Positions 38,032 through 46,198 of a stretch of DNA of 46,271 nt are shown here, piece after piece. The notes below the pieces were generated by a model that saw only the letters and a list, made by a program, of their open reading frames with translations, did no database searches and was not told the DNA's origin. Position 1 is the first letter of the stretch. Every line of letters starts with the position of its first letter. The stretch covers positions 1 to 46,271 of the forward strand of contig JAUIFJ010000027.1 in the NCBI GenBank assembly GCA_030429345.1. Reading direction: 5' to 3'. This DNA comes from a bacterium (lineage in GTDB: Bacteria > CAIWAD01). Made by a program: the position numbers and the translations under genes.

Positions 38032-40673
38032 GAGCCGCGCTGCTCCTGTGCTGCGCCGCGGGCGCCCTGGCTTCCGGGCCGGAGGCGGACCACGCCGCTC
38101 GCCGGGACAGCCTGCTGAGTACCGGTCTTCTGCTGGCCAACGGCAGCGCCGCCGACCTGGCCCCCGGCCTCCTTCCTTTTGAAGAAGACAGCCTGCGCCC
38201 TGCCGCAATCGACGCGGTCCTGCGGGGCGCCCGCCTCGACCACTGGGCCGACAGCCTGGCGCGGGACTGGCAGGAATGCGACCGCCTTTCAAAGGCCGCG
38301 GAGCTGCTGCGCGCGCCCGGACCCGCCGAATCCCTTTCCCTTCCCGCCTTCGAGTTGCCCGGGCGAGGCGGAACCAAGGGGCGCCGGCAGTGGATCGCGC
38401 TGCTGCAGGACCTGTCCGGTGTGCGCTTCCTGCCCGATACGACCGTCGTCCAGCTGGAAGAGGATCTGCGCTCGCTCTACGAGGAGGACGAGGAAGAGGC
38501 GGAAGCGGATCTCTTCACTCTGGATCGACGCTATCGCGAGGGCTTGCTGGAGCGAGACCAGAGGCTGGAACGCCTGCGGGATCCCGCGCGGCGGGCTGGG
38601 CGCAGGGCGGAGAGCCTGCTTCCGCGCCTCGACCTGCTGATCGAGCACCGGGAGCAGCTGGCCGCCGCCTTCCGCGGAAGCCGTCTGCAGGAGGACGGGG
38701 ACTGCGGTCCGCTGTATTACCGGGACGAGTTCCTGCTGATCGGCGGCGAAGGGCCCAATGTATACCGCGACCCCCTGCCGCCGGTGGTGATCGACCTGGG
38801 CGGCGACGACCTGCTGCTGGCTTCCGCCGCCGTGACCCGCGGCGGCTTCTCGTGCTACATCGACCTGTCCGGCGACGATACCTACCGCTGCGCCGAAGGG
38901 CCGGCGCTGGCCATCGGCGGCCTGGCCCTGCTGGCGGACCTGGACGGCGACGACCGCTACCTGGCGGGGGATTTCAGCCTGGCCTGCGCCCTGGGAGGCA
39001 CGGCGATCCTGCTGGATCACGCCGGCGAAGACCTCTACCGCGGCGGCATGCTCAGCCAGGCCGCGGCCGTGCTGGGCAGCGCCCTGCTCTCGGAAGGCGG
39101 CGGACGCGACAGCTACGACTGCCAGCTCTACGGCCAGGCTTTCGCCGGCCCCGGAGCGGTGGCCGTGCTCAATGACCTGGAGGGGGACGACCTCTACGCC
39201 GCCCGCCCCCGGGTCACGGACTTCATCCGCTACGACGATCATTCCCTGAGTCTCAGCCAGGGTTTCGCCTACGGACTGCGCCCCGAGCTGCCCGGCGGGG
39301 TCGCCCTGCTGGCCGACGCCGGCGGAAACGACCTGTATACCTGCGACATCTACGGGCAGGGAGCGGCCTACTGGTGGGCCCTGGGGGCCCTCGTCGACCG
39401 ATCGGGCAACGATGTCTACAACAGCTGGCAATACGCCCAGGGCTCGGGAGTGCACCTGGCGGCGGGCATGCTGCTCGACGACGCGGGGAACGACCGCTAC
39501 ATCAGCAATGGTGTCTCACAGGGATGCGGGCACGACCTGGCCATCGGCTGGCTGGCCGACGGGGCCGGCGACGACAGCTACCTGAGCGGCGGCCTGAGCA
39601 TGGGGGCCGGCAACGCCAACGGCATCGGCCTGCTGGGAGACGCCGGCGGGGCGGACGTGTATACGCTGCGGGATGCGGCCAACAGCATGGGCTACGGCAA
39701 TTCGCGCCGCCGCAGCGGCAGCCTGGGGCTCTTCGTCGACGGCGGGGGCGAGGACCGGCATCCCGGCGCGGTGGTCGCGGACAGCCTCTGGCGCGGCAGC
39801 CGCCGCGGCGCCGGCATCGACGCGGAGCTGTTTCCGCTGCCCGCGTACACGGAAGAGGACAAACCGAAGGACACTCCGCCGCCCCTGGACGCGCTCTTCG
39901 ACAGCACGGGCGCGGTGGAGGATCTCTACCTCTTTGCCGTCTGGGGCACCCGCGTGCGGCATCGCTGGCAGGAGGAGAGGCGGATCGCCCATCGCGTGCT
40001 CCGCGAGCGGCAGCAGGAGTTCCTGCCCTGGCTCGAGCCGCGCCTTTCCGGGGCCGAGAGCTGGGAGCGCCACGGCATCCGCGAATGCCTGAACACCTTC
40101 GGCGAGGAGAGCTGGCCCTGGTTCCGGGCCGCGCTGGACAGCGCCGACCGGAAGAGCCGCGGCCTGCTGCTCTGGACCCTGTCCTACATGAGTGACATCG
40201 GCAGCGACAGCACCTTCGCCGCGTATTACAGGCGCATTCCCGCGGAGGAGGCCGGCAACCGCTCCCAGTGCCTGATCAACGGCGCGCGCCGCGGTCCGGC
40301 CATGCAACCGGCCCTGCTGGCGGCCCTGGACGAGGACTCGCCGCGCGTGCGGGCCGCCGCCTCCTGGGGCCTCGGGCAGGGCGAGCCGGATTCCCTGAGC
40401 CGCGAAGCCCTGGTGCGCGCCCTGGGCGACCCGGTGCTGGCCGTACGGCTTTCCGCGCGGCAGGGACTCGCCGCGGACAGCAGCCTGGGCGCCGACTGGC
40501 TTCTCGAGACCCTGGCCGGCGAAGAGACGGGCGGTCCGCGATTCCGCGAAATCCTGCGCCTGCTGGCGGAACGGGATCCCGAAGCGGCAGAGTTGTTGCT
40601 GGATCAGCTGCCGCAGACTCCGGGGCTGCAACTGGAAGGTCGCCTGCAGGGCGGGAGCGCGGAGGGCGAATGA
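38028..40673 (+). CDS. Large exported protein with D-x-x-G-x-D-x-Y repeats and HEAT-like C terminus, function unknown
   Basis: 881 residues. A short signal peptide (AALLLCCAAGALA) implies export. Residues about 250-580 hold some twelve repeats: a D-x-x-G-[DNE]-D-x-Y tag (DLSGDDTYR, DLDGDDRYL, DLEGDDLYA, DAGGNDLYT, DRSGNDVYN, DDAGNDRYI, DGAGDDSYL) alternating with Gly/Ala-rich hydrophobic strands, suggestive of a beta-solenoid with acidic, possibly calcium-binding, turns. Residues about 745-870 look like HEAT repeats (LLAALDEDSPRVRAAASWGLG, LVRALGDPVLAVRLSARQGL). The family was not recognised. The GTG at 38028 overlaps the aroQ stop, and the stop overlaps the flippase ATG, so it is coupled to both. 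A cell-surface or periplasmic scaffold is inference. Confidence 0.8.
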   Translation: MRAALLLCCAAGALASGPEADHAARRDSLLSTGLLLANGSAADLAPGLLPFEEDSLRPAAIDAVLRGARLDHWADSLARDWQECDRLSKAAELLRAPGPAESLSLPAFELPGRGGTKGRRQWIALLQDLSGVRFLPDTTVVQLEEDLRSLYEEDEEEAEADLFTLDRRYREGLLERDQRLERLRDPARRAGRRAESLLPRLDLLIEHREQLAAAFRGSRLQEDGDCGPLYYRDEFLLIGGEGPNVYRDPLPPVVIDLGGDDLLLASAAVTRGGFSCYIDLSGDDTYRCAEGPALAIGGLALLADLDGDDRYLAGDFSLACALGGTAILLDHAGEDLYRGGMLSQAAAVLGSALLSEGGGRDSYDCQLYGQAFAGPGAVAVLNDLEGDDLYAARPRVTDFIRYDDHSLSLSQGFAYGLRPELPGGVALLADAGGNDLYTCDIYGQGAAYWWALGALVDRSGNDVYNSWQYAQGSGVHLAAGMLLDDAGNDRYISNGVSQGCGHDLAIGWLADGAGDDSYLSGGLSMGAGNANGIGLLGDAGGADVYTLRDAANSMGYGNSRRRSGSLGLFVDGGGEDRHPGAVVADSLWRGSRRGAGIDAELFPLPAYTEEDKPKDTPPPLDALFDSTGAVEDLYLFAVWGTRVRHRWQEERRIAHRVLRERQQEFLPWLEPRLSGAESWERHGIRECLNTFGEESWPWFRAALDSADRKSRGLLLWTLSYMSDIGSDSTFAAYYRRIPAEEAGNRSQCLINGARRGPAMQPALLAALDEDSPRVRAAASWGLGQGEPDSLSREALVRALGDPVLAVRLSARQGLAADSSLGADWLLETLAGEETGGPRFREILRLLAERDPEAAELLLDQLPQTPGLQLEGRLQGGSAEGE

Positions 40674-42127
40674 GCCTGGCCCGCCACAGCCTGCTGCTGG
40701 TCATCGGCCGCTCGAGCGCCAGTCTGGCGCGCCTGCTGGTCAACCTGCTGGTGGCGCGCACCTTCGGCGAGGCCCTGGAGCTGACGGCCGAGTACCAGAA
40801 GGTCTGGCTGTTCTTCAACACTTTCTTCCAGCTCTTCCTCTTCGGCATTCCGGCGAGCCTGTACTACTTCGTCCCCCGGCTGGAGAAGGAGCGCCTGCGC
40901 GGCTTCCTCGACCAGAGCTACAGCCTGCTGCTGCTGCTGGGCCTGCTCTTCGCCCTGGCGCTCAAGCTGCTGGCGCCCTTCGCGGCGCGCGTCTACGGAG
41001 TGCCCGAACTGCCGGAGCATTATGACTGGTTCGCCGTCTACGCCTGTGCCATGGTCGCCGGCGGTTTCCTTGAGCCCGTGCTCAACCTGCGTCGCCGTTT
41101 CGGCGCGCTTTGCGGCTGGCTCTGCGTGGAGGCGGGGCTTTTCATGCTTTGCGTCCTGGTGCCCTTGCGTCTCACGGGGGAAATCCGCCCGGCGATCATC
41201 GCTGTCACCGTGCTCGGCGTGATCCGTTTCCTGGGGCTGCATCTCTATCTGCGCCTGCGGGATCCGGAAGTCGCCTGGAGCCGGCTGCGCCTGCCGCTGG
41301 AGGGCCTGAAGACCCAGCTGGGCTGGGCCCTGCCGATCACCATGACCAGCCTGGTGGCCTACCTGGCCGGCTACCTGGACAAGAACGTGATCGCCGCCTG
41401 GTTCGCCGGCACGGGGCAATACGCCGTCTACCAGATCGGCGCCATGGAGGTCCCTTTCGTCAGCGTGCTCGTCGGGTCGGTAACCGCGGTGCTGCTGCCC
41501 CGCCTCTCGACCTTGCAGCACCAGGAACGGCCCGGCGCGATCGCCGACCTGCTGGCGAAATCGGTCGAGGCCCTGGCCTGGATCGTCTTCCCGGTCTTCA
41601 CCCTGCTGATGGTGATCGCCGACCTGGTCTTCGTCGCCCTGCTGGGCCCGGCCTACGAGGCGGCGGCCCAGCCCTTCCGGCTCTACCTGCTGCTCTTTCC
41701 CCTGCGGCTGATTTTCTACGGCCAGGTGCTGAATACCCTGGGCAAGGGGCGCTGGGTCTTCTGGACGGCGCTGGGCGATCTGGCGCTCAACGCGGCGCTC
41801 AGCCTGTGGCTGGTGCGCTGGCTGGGCTTCCCGGGACCGGCCCTGGCCACGGTGCTGGCCACCTTTGTCGAAATCGCCGTTTTCCTCTTCCTGCTTTGCC
41901 GCACGCTGCGGGAACCTTTGAGCCGCATTGTGCCCTTTCACACCCTGTGGGCCCCGGCCCTCGCCGCCCTGCTGGCCGGCGCCGGCGCCTGGGGACTGCG
42001 CCAGGCTCTCACCTTGGACGGTTTGACGCAGCTGGCGGCGCTCTGCGCGCTGCACCTGCTGATCTATTCGTCCCTCATCATTCGGCCGCGACGCCTTCGG
42101 CAGCTGCAGGCCATGTGGAAAGGATAG
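40670..42127 (+). CDS. Polysaccharide flippase (Wzx/MATE-like)
   Basis: 485 residues with about 12-14 membrane spans. The N terminus (RSSASLARLLVNLLVARTFG) and the spans FFNTFFQLFLFGIPASLYYF, GWALPITMTSLVAYLAGYLD-KN and YQIGAMEVPFVSVLVGSVTA fit the polysaccharide-synthesis/MurJ-MATE superfamily, which flips lipid-linked sugars across the inner membrane. The ATG at 40670 overlaps the preceding stop (ATGA). No glycosyltransferases are nearby, so the cargo is unknown; the lipoprotein gene follows after 4 bp. Confidence 0.85.
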   Translation: MSLARHSLLLVIGRSSASLARLLVNLLVARTFGEALELTAEYQKVWLFFNTFFQLFLFGIPASLYYFVPRLEKERLRGFLDQSYSLLLLLGLLFALALKLLAPFAARVYGVPELPEHYDWFAVYACAMVAGGFLEPVLNLRRRFGALCGWLCVEAGLFMLCVLVPLRLTGEIRPAIIAVTVLGVIRFLGLHLYLRLRDPEVAWSRLRLPLEGLKTQLGWALPITMTSLVAYLAGYLDKNVIAAWFAGTGQYAVYQIGAMEVPFVSVLVGSVTAVLLPRLSTLQHQERPGAIADLLAKSVEALAWIVFPVFTLLMVIADLVFVALLGPAYEAAAQPFRLYLLLFPLRLIFYGQVLNTLGKGRWVFWTALGDLALNAALSLWLVRWLGFPGPALATVLATFVEIAVFLFLLCRTLREPLSRIVPFHTLWAPALAALLAGAGAWGLRQALTLDGLTQLAALCALHLLIYSSLIIRPRRLRQLQAMWKG

Positions 42128-42131
42128 AACA

Positions 42132-42680
42132 ATGACACACAGGATTTCGGGGCTGGTCCTGCTTGCGGCGGGCCTGTTCCTGTTCAGCGGCTGCCTGGGC
42201 TGGCAGCGGGCAGACTATCTGCTGGAGGTGGACGCGGAAGGCCGGGTGCGCGGCCAGGTGACCTTCTTCGACCTGGTCAGCGACCAGGAAGATGCCGCGG
42301 AGGACTACCGGGAACTGGTCGAGGAGTTCATCCAGGGCGGGGAGACCGTGGTCGACTGGCCGCTGGAGGCCGAAGTGCGCGAGCTCTTCGAATGCGAAGG
42401 CCGGCTCTGCGGCGTGATCCGTTTCGAGCTGGCGGACCTGCGCCAGGCCGGATTCCAGCGGGATCCGGTGGATCCCCGCGCCGCCTGGCTGCTGCCCTGG
42501 GAAGACGGGACGCCTTCCCAGGCGAACGGCAGGTGGCTGGAACCGGACTTCGATCTGGAGGCCCTGCGCTGGCCGGCGGGAACGACCCGCTTCGAGTGGA
42601 CGATTCCCGGCGAGGCGGATCCGCATAGGGAGCAGCTCTACAGCCTCTTGCCGTATTTTCTGGCGGAGCGGGCGCAGTAG
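42132..42680 (+). CDS. Putative lipoprotein
   Basis: 182 residues with a lipoprotein signal (LVLLAAGLFLFSGC, Cys21). The mature part is soluble, acidic and Trp-rich; it opens YLLEVDAEGRVRGQVTFFDL, reminiscent of LppM-type lipoproteins, and ends GTTRFEWTIPGEADPHREQL. AAAGGA lies about nine bases before the ATG. It is the last gene in the run from aroB through the GDD-repeat gene and flippase, so an envelope role alongside them is likely but unproven. Confidence 0.75.
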   Translation: MTHRISGLVLLAAGLFLFSGCLGWQRADYLLEVDAEGRVRGQVTFFDLVSDQEDAAEDYRELVEEFIQGGETVVDWPLEAEVRELFECEGRLCGVIRFELADLRQAGFQRDPVDPRAAWLLPWEDGTPSQANGRWLEPDFDLEALRWPAGTTRFEWTIPGEADPHREQLYSLLPYFLAERAQ

Positions 42681-42687
42681 GGGGGAT

Positions 42688-42725
42688 CTCGCACGGAGAG
42701 CGCGGAGGGAAGAGGAGAACACGGA
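42688..42725 (-). repeat. Inverted copy of the CTCCGTGCGAG element
   Basis: Its reverse complement matches 43310-43347 at about 33 of 37 positions. The two copies face each other across the DUF454 gene (42765-43190). Confidence 0.8.
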
Positions 42726-42764
42726 CAAGAGTTTTCGAGATTGGCTGGAAAGGTGGGCTTGTGG

Positions 42765-43190
42765 TCAGCCGGCCTGGTCTTCGCAGGTTTTCTTGAGGGG
42801 CGGGGCGGTCGGCAGGCGCAGGATGACGAAGCTGACGATGGCGGCGACACCCAGGAAGAGAACGCGCATCAGCCAGGACTGCAGCATGAAGGTAGTGGTC
42901 AGCGGAATGGTCAGCCAGATCAGCAGGAGCAGGCCGATCTTGACGGGACGGGGCAGGCCTTCGCCTTCGCGCCAGGCGCGAATGATCGCCCCAAGGGTCG
43001 GGTGCCCCATCAGCCAGCGGTAGAGCTTCGACGATCCCCGATAGTAGCAGGCCGCCGACAACAGCAGGAAAGGCGTGGTCGGCAGCAGCGGCAGGAATAT
43101 GCCCAGCACGCCCAGGCCCAGGGTTAGGTGCCCGGCGAGAATCCACAGAAAGCGGCTCAAGCGGCTGCGGGATGAAGGGTCCATCGTCAT
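42765..43190 (-). CDS. DUF454 family inner-membrane protein (YbaN-like)
   Basis: 141 residues with three hydrophobic spans: LAGHLTLGLGVLGIFLPLLP with the family motif LPTTPFLLLSAACYYRGSSK, then VKIGLLLLIWLTIPLTTTFM and LMRVLFLGVAAIVSFVILRL. The Leu-Pro-Thr-Thr-Pro-Phe-Leu-Leu-Leu signature is characteristic of DUF454. Function in the cell is unknown. No strong Shine-Dalgarno sits before the ATG; an internal ATG two codons later is possible. Inverted copies of a 38-bp repeat lie on either side of the gene. Confidence 0.88.
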   Translation of the reverse strand: MTMDPSSRSRLSRFLWILAGHLTLGLGVLGIFLPLLPTTPFLLLSAACYYRGSSKLYRWLMGHPTLGAIIRAWREGEGLPRPVKIGLLLLIWLTIPLTTTFMLQSWLMRVLFLGVAAIVSFVILRLPTAPPLKKTCEDQAG

Positions 43191-43309
43191 GCCGTCTCTA
43201 TCGGTTGTTCAGAGTGCGTTCATCCAAAGATAGATACCGCCGCCTGAAATCCTGACAACTGGATCCACCCACGGCGCCCGAATCGCTTTTCCTTTTAGCA
43301 ATTGTATTC

Positions 43310-43347
43310 TCCGTGATCTCTTCTTCCCTCCGTGCACTCCGTGCGAG
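43310..43347 (+). repeat. CTCCGTGCGAG element, forward copy
   Basis: Inverted counterpart of 42688-42725. Its last 14 bases open the first unit of the adjacent 47-bp tandem repeat. Confidence 0.8.
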
Positions 43348-43427
43348 AATCTTCGGTAGCCGTCGCTCCTGGAACCCCCTGCACTCCGTGCGAGAATCTT
43401 CGGTAGCCATCGCTCCTAGAACCCCGC
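43334..43427. repeat. Two tandem 47-bp repeats at the lptD 3' end
   Basis: Units 43334-43380 and 43381-43427 both begin GCACTCCGTGCGAGAATCTT and differ at only a few positions. The second unit overlaps the last codons of lptD on the minus strand and supplies its TAG stop; the matching place in unit one reads CCAGG, not a stop. Confidence 0.85.
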
Positions 43428-46127
43428 CCCCGCCGTCCGGCCTTCCTTCTTCTCCCACTTCAGGTCCTGCAGGAAGGAGCTCTTCACGCGGATCAGCAGG
43501 TAGTAGCCCGGATTGCTACTGCGCGGATCCCAGGTGAACCAGCCCTCCCAGCAGTGCATGTCGCGGTAGAGCCGCAGGCTGCTGGCGCTGAAGCGCTTGC
43601 TGACCCAGTCGTAGTGAATCGAGGTCGAGGCTTTCCAGTTCCCGCTGAAACGCAGGCTGCCGCTGACGCGGGCATAATTCTGGCGTGTGACATTGTTCGG
43701 ATTGGCGCTGCTGCGGTTCCAGGTCCAGCTCAGGTTGGCGTCCCAGGGTACGCTCAGGTCGCTGCTGCCCCACTCGGGCTCGAAGCGGTCACGGAAGGCA
43801 TTGTGCTCATCGCCGGCTTCTGCGCCTTCGCCCGGCTGCGGATCCCGCGCCCGGGCCTTGAGCTGCGAACTCTTGAAGCTGGTGCTCAGGGTGATGCCGG
43901 CCCTTGTGAGACGGGGCAGGGAAGGATCGTCCCCCTGCCAGACGTATTCGTCGATCCGCTGGCCGCTCGTGTAGTCGACCTTGTAGAAGCTGTGGGTCGA
44001 GTTGAGGCTCAGGTTGAGGTTGCCCAGCGGTCCCAGTCTTCCGCCCGTATACTTGAGCGGATCCAGGCTGTAGCGCGAGCCCAGATCGGAAAGGCGGAAG
44101 CTTTCCGCGGTGAAGTTGTAGCCGCTGCTGCTGTTGATCGAGAGCAGGTCCGTGCGGACGACATCGCCCGAATCCTTGGGCGCCAGTTTGGCCTGGAAGA
44201 GGTTGTCCAGGCTGAAACTGAGGCGCCGTGTCTCGCTGGTGGGAGTGCCCCCGTAGAGGCCGCCCTGGAAGCGGTCGAGGCGGACGATCTGCCGTTCCTT
44301 GAGCGGAGGATTGCCGCCCTCTTTCGTGGCCAGCGTGTTCTCCGGATCCGGGATATAGCTCATTTCCTCCACGTAGCCCCAGAAGGGCCGGCTGAAGTCC
44401 GGGGCGACGGTGGCTGTCACACGGGGCTTGAGCACGTGGCGCAGGCCGATCAGCCGGCCGATGTTCGGGCGGGCCTGGCCGTAGATCGCCGTCGAGGTGC
44501 TGAGGGCGAAGTTGAAGGTGCGCCGCGCGGCGAGTCCGGACACGTGCAGCGTGTCCGGCGCGCCGACCGCGTTCCTGCGCAGGCGGAAACTCTCGTCGAC
44601 CCACTCCTCGCTCAGCCGGAAGGAGGGAGTCAGCGAGAAGTAGCCCAGCTTGCCCGGCAGGCTCAGGCCCAGGCTGTGTTGTGCTCCATTCTGCCGCTCC
44701 ATGTCGGAGAGGCTGAGCGAGCTCATGGTGAACTTGCCCTGGGCGCGGGAACTGGCCGAGACCACCAGGCCTCCCAACAGGGCCGGCAGGCTGCCCTCGC
44801 GGCGCTCGTCGCCCCATTCGGCCAGCGGCGTCCAGTTGGGGTAGTTGATCGAGAGGGCGGGCAGGGTGCCGCTGACGGTCTCGTTCTCCAGGTCCTGGTC
44901 GGCGTTGGCGCTCAGCGAATAGCGGATGCGCTGCTGGGGAAAGCTGCCGCTGAGGCTCAGGTTGCTGGTCAGCCGCTGCGTCAGGCGCGTATTGAGGTTG
45001 TCGCTGGCGTTGTCGTAGATGCTGCGGCTGCTGGCCAGGCGCACGTCGCTCTTCAGGCTGACATAGGGAGTCAGCGCTTGGTTGTGACGCCAGTAGAGGT
45101 CCCAGGAGCTGGTGTTGTCCGTGTTGCGCCGGCTGTATCCGCCGGACAGGGCGCCGCCGTTGCCGCGGGAGAAGACATAGGGCGTATACGAACTGAAGAG
45201 CACATCCGGCCCCTTGTCGAAATAGCTTGCTTTCAGCTGCGTGTCCCAGTAGCGGCTGGCGGCCCAGTACCAGCCGATGTTGCGCAGGCCGCGGCCCTGC
45301 TGCGCCGTGTTGTTCCAGGAAGGGACGATCAGGCCGCTGGCCCGGCCGCGCTCGAGGCTGAAAAGAGCCACCGGGCTGTAGAGGGTCGGCACCTCGCCGA
45401 AGTGCAGCCAGACATCCTTGGCCACCACCTTGTCCTTGACGACCATTTTCAGTTTCGAGGCCTCGAAATGGAAATGGGGATGACCCGCGTCGCAGGTGGT
45501 GAAAAGGGCGTCGCCGATGTGCAGCTCGCTGGGAGCGACCTTGCGGATCTCCCGCCCGCCGTAGCGGCTCTCGCCGTCCCGAGAACGGCCTTCCGTGACA
45601 CGCCCGTGCCGCGTGCGGATGTCGAGCTGCATGCGCTTGCCCAAAAGGGACTGGGTACCGTCCTCGAACTGCACCCAGCGCGTGGCCGAGGAATCCGGGG
45701 CCAGCCGTTCCCCCTGGACGCTGCCGCCTCCCTGCAGGCCGCTCCAGTCGGCGGTGGAGTCCTCGACCCAGGCCTCCAGGCTGTTCTCGGGCCAGTCGAG
45801 CAGGATGTGGTCGCTGACCAAGTCCATGTTCTGGTACTGGATGCGGCTGTTGCCGTGCAGGAAGGTCACACGGTCGCCGAGGCGCAGGTGCAGGCTGTCG
45901 GCGCTGTACTCGAAGAGCGAATCGCGCTGCAGGCGGAAGCCCGACTCGCCCAGGTAGCGACCGGGCTGCAGGTCCTGTGCCCGGGGCGCGGAGATCCAGA
46001 GACCCGCCAGCAGCAGAAAGAGCAGGGGAATGCGCAAGGCACGGTCTGTGGGGCGGGATGCCTTCAGTCGGCGCTCCGGAGCGGGAATACGGGTGATCCA
46101 CAAAGCCCCGCCCGTTCCGCGGAGCAT
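43416..46127 (-). CDS. lptD: LPS-assembly protein LptD / OstA-like outer-membrane protein
   Basis: 903 residues. An N-terminal signal region (IPLLFLLLAGLWISAPRAQD) is followed by an OstA/LptA-like beta-jellyroll part (LHLRLGDRVTFLHGNSRIQY, LVSDHILLDWPENSLEAWVE) and the LptD hallmark TTCDAGHPHFHFEASKLKMV. The large C-terminal remainder is a beta-barrel with alternating aromatic strands (KASYFDKGPDVLFSSYTPYV, NLSLSGSFPQQRIRYSLSA, YLLIRVKSSFLQDLKWEKK). LptD inserts lipopolysaccharide into the outer leaflet, so this indicates a diderm with LPS or a similar lipid. The start is uncertain: the ATG at 46127 has no clear ribosome binding site, and a TTG just before RIPLLFLL would give a tighter signal peptide. 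Confidence 0.88.
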   Translation of the reverse strand: MLRGTGGALWITRIPAPERRLKASRPTDRALRIPLLFLLLAGLWISAPRAQDLQPGRYLGESGFRLQRDSLFEYSADSLHLRLGDRVTFLHGNSRIQYQNMDLVSDHILLDWPENSLEAWVEDSTADWSGLQGGGSVQGERLAPDSSATRWVQFEDGTQSLLGKRMQLDIRTRHGRVTEGRSRDGESRYGGREIRKVAPSELHIGDALFTTCDAGHPHFHFEASKLKMVVKDKVVAKDVWLHFGEVPTLYSPVALFSLERGRASGLIVPSWNNTAQQGRGLRNIGWYWAASRYWDTQLKASYFDKGPDVLFSSYTPYVFSRGNGGALSGGYSRRNTDNTSSWDLYWRHNQALTPYVSLKSDVRLASSRSIYDNASDNLNTRLTQRLTSNLSLSGSFPQQRIRYSLSANADQDLENETVSGTLPALSINYPNWTPLAEWGDERREGSLPALLGGLVVSASSRAQGKFTMSSLSLSDMERQNGAQHSLGLSLPGKLGYFSLTPSFRLSEEWVDESFRLRRNAVGAPDTLHVSGLAARRTFNFALSTSTAIYGQARPNIGRLIGLRHVLKPRVTATVAPDFSRPFWGYVEEMSYIPDPENTLATKEGGNPPLKERQIVRLDRFQGGLYGGTPTSETRRLSFSLDNLFQAKLAPKDSGDVVRTDLLSINSSSGYNFTAESFRLSDLGSRYSLDPLKYTGGRLGPLGNLNLSLNSTHSFYKVDYTSGQRIDEYVWQGDDPSLPRLTRAGITLSTSFKSSQLKARARDPQPGEGAEAGDEHNAFRDRFEPEWGSSDLSVPWDANLSWTWNRSSANPNNVTRQNYARVSGSLRFSGNWKASTSIHYDWVSKRFSASSLRLYRDMHCWEGWFTWDPRSSNPGYYLLIRVKSSFLQDLKWEKKEGRTAGAGF

Positions 46128-46166
46128 CGCGGAAAGCTACCAAATGGAGAGGGAGATGGGTTCCTT

Positions 46167-46198
46167 GCGCGCTGTCATATATGGTCCGTCCCTTTCCT
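46167..46198 (-). promoter_or_regulatory. Possible lptD promoter
   Basis: On the minus strand TTGCAG and TATATG are separated by 15 bp, about 50 bp upstream of the lptD ATG. CATATAT recurs about 60 bp away (GTCATATATGG and GTCATATATCC on the plus strand), a possible operator pair. The spacer is short, so this is tentative. Confidence 0.3.
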
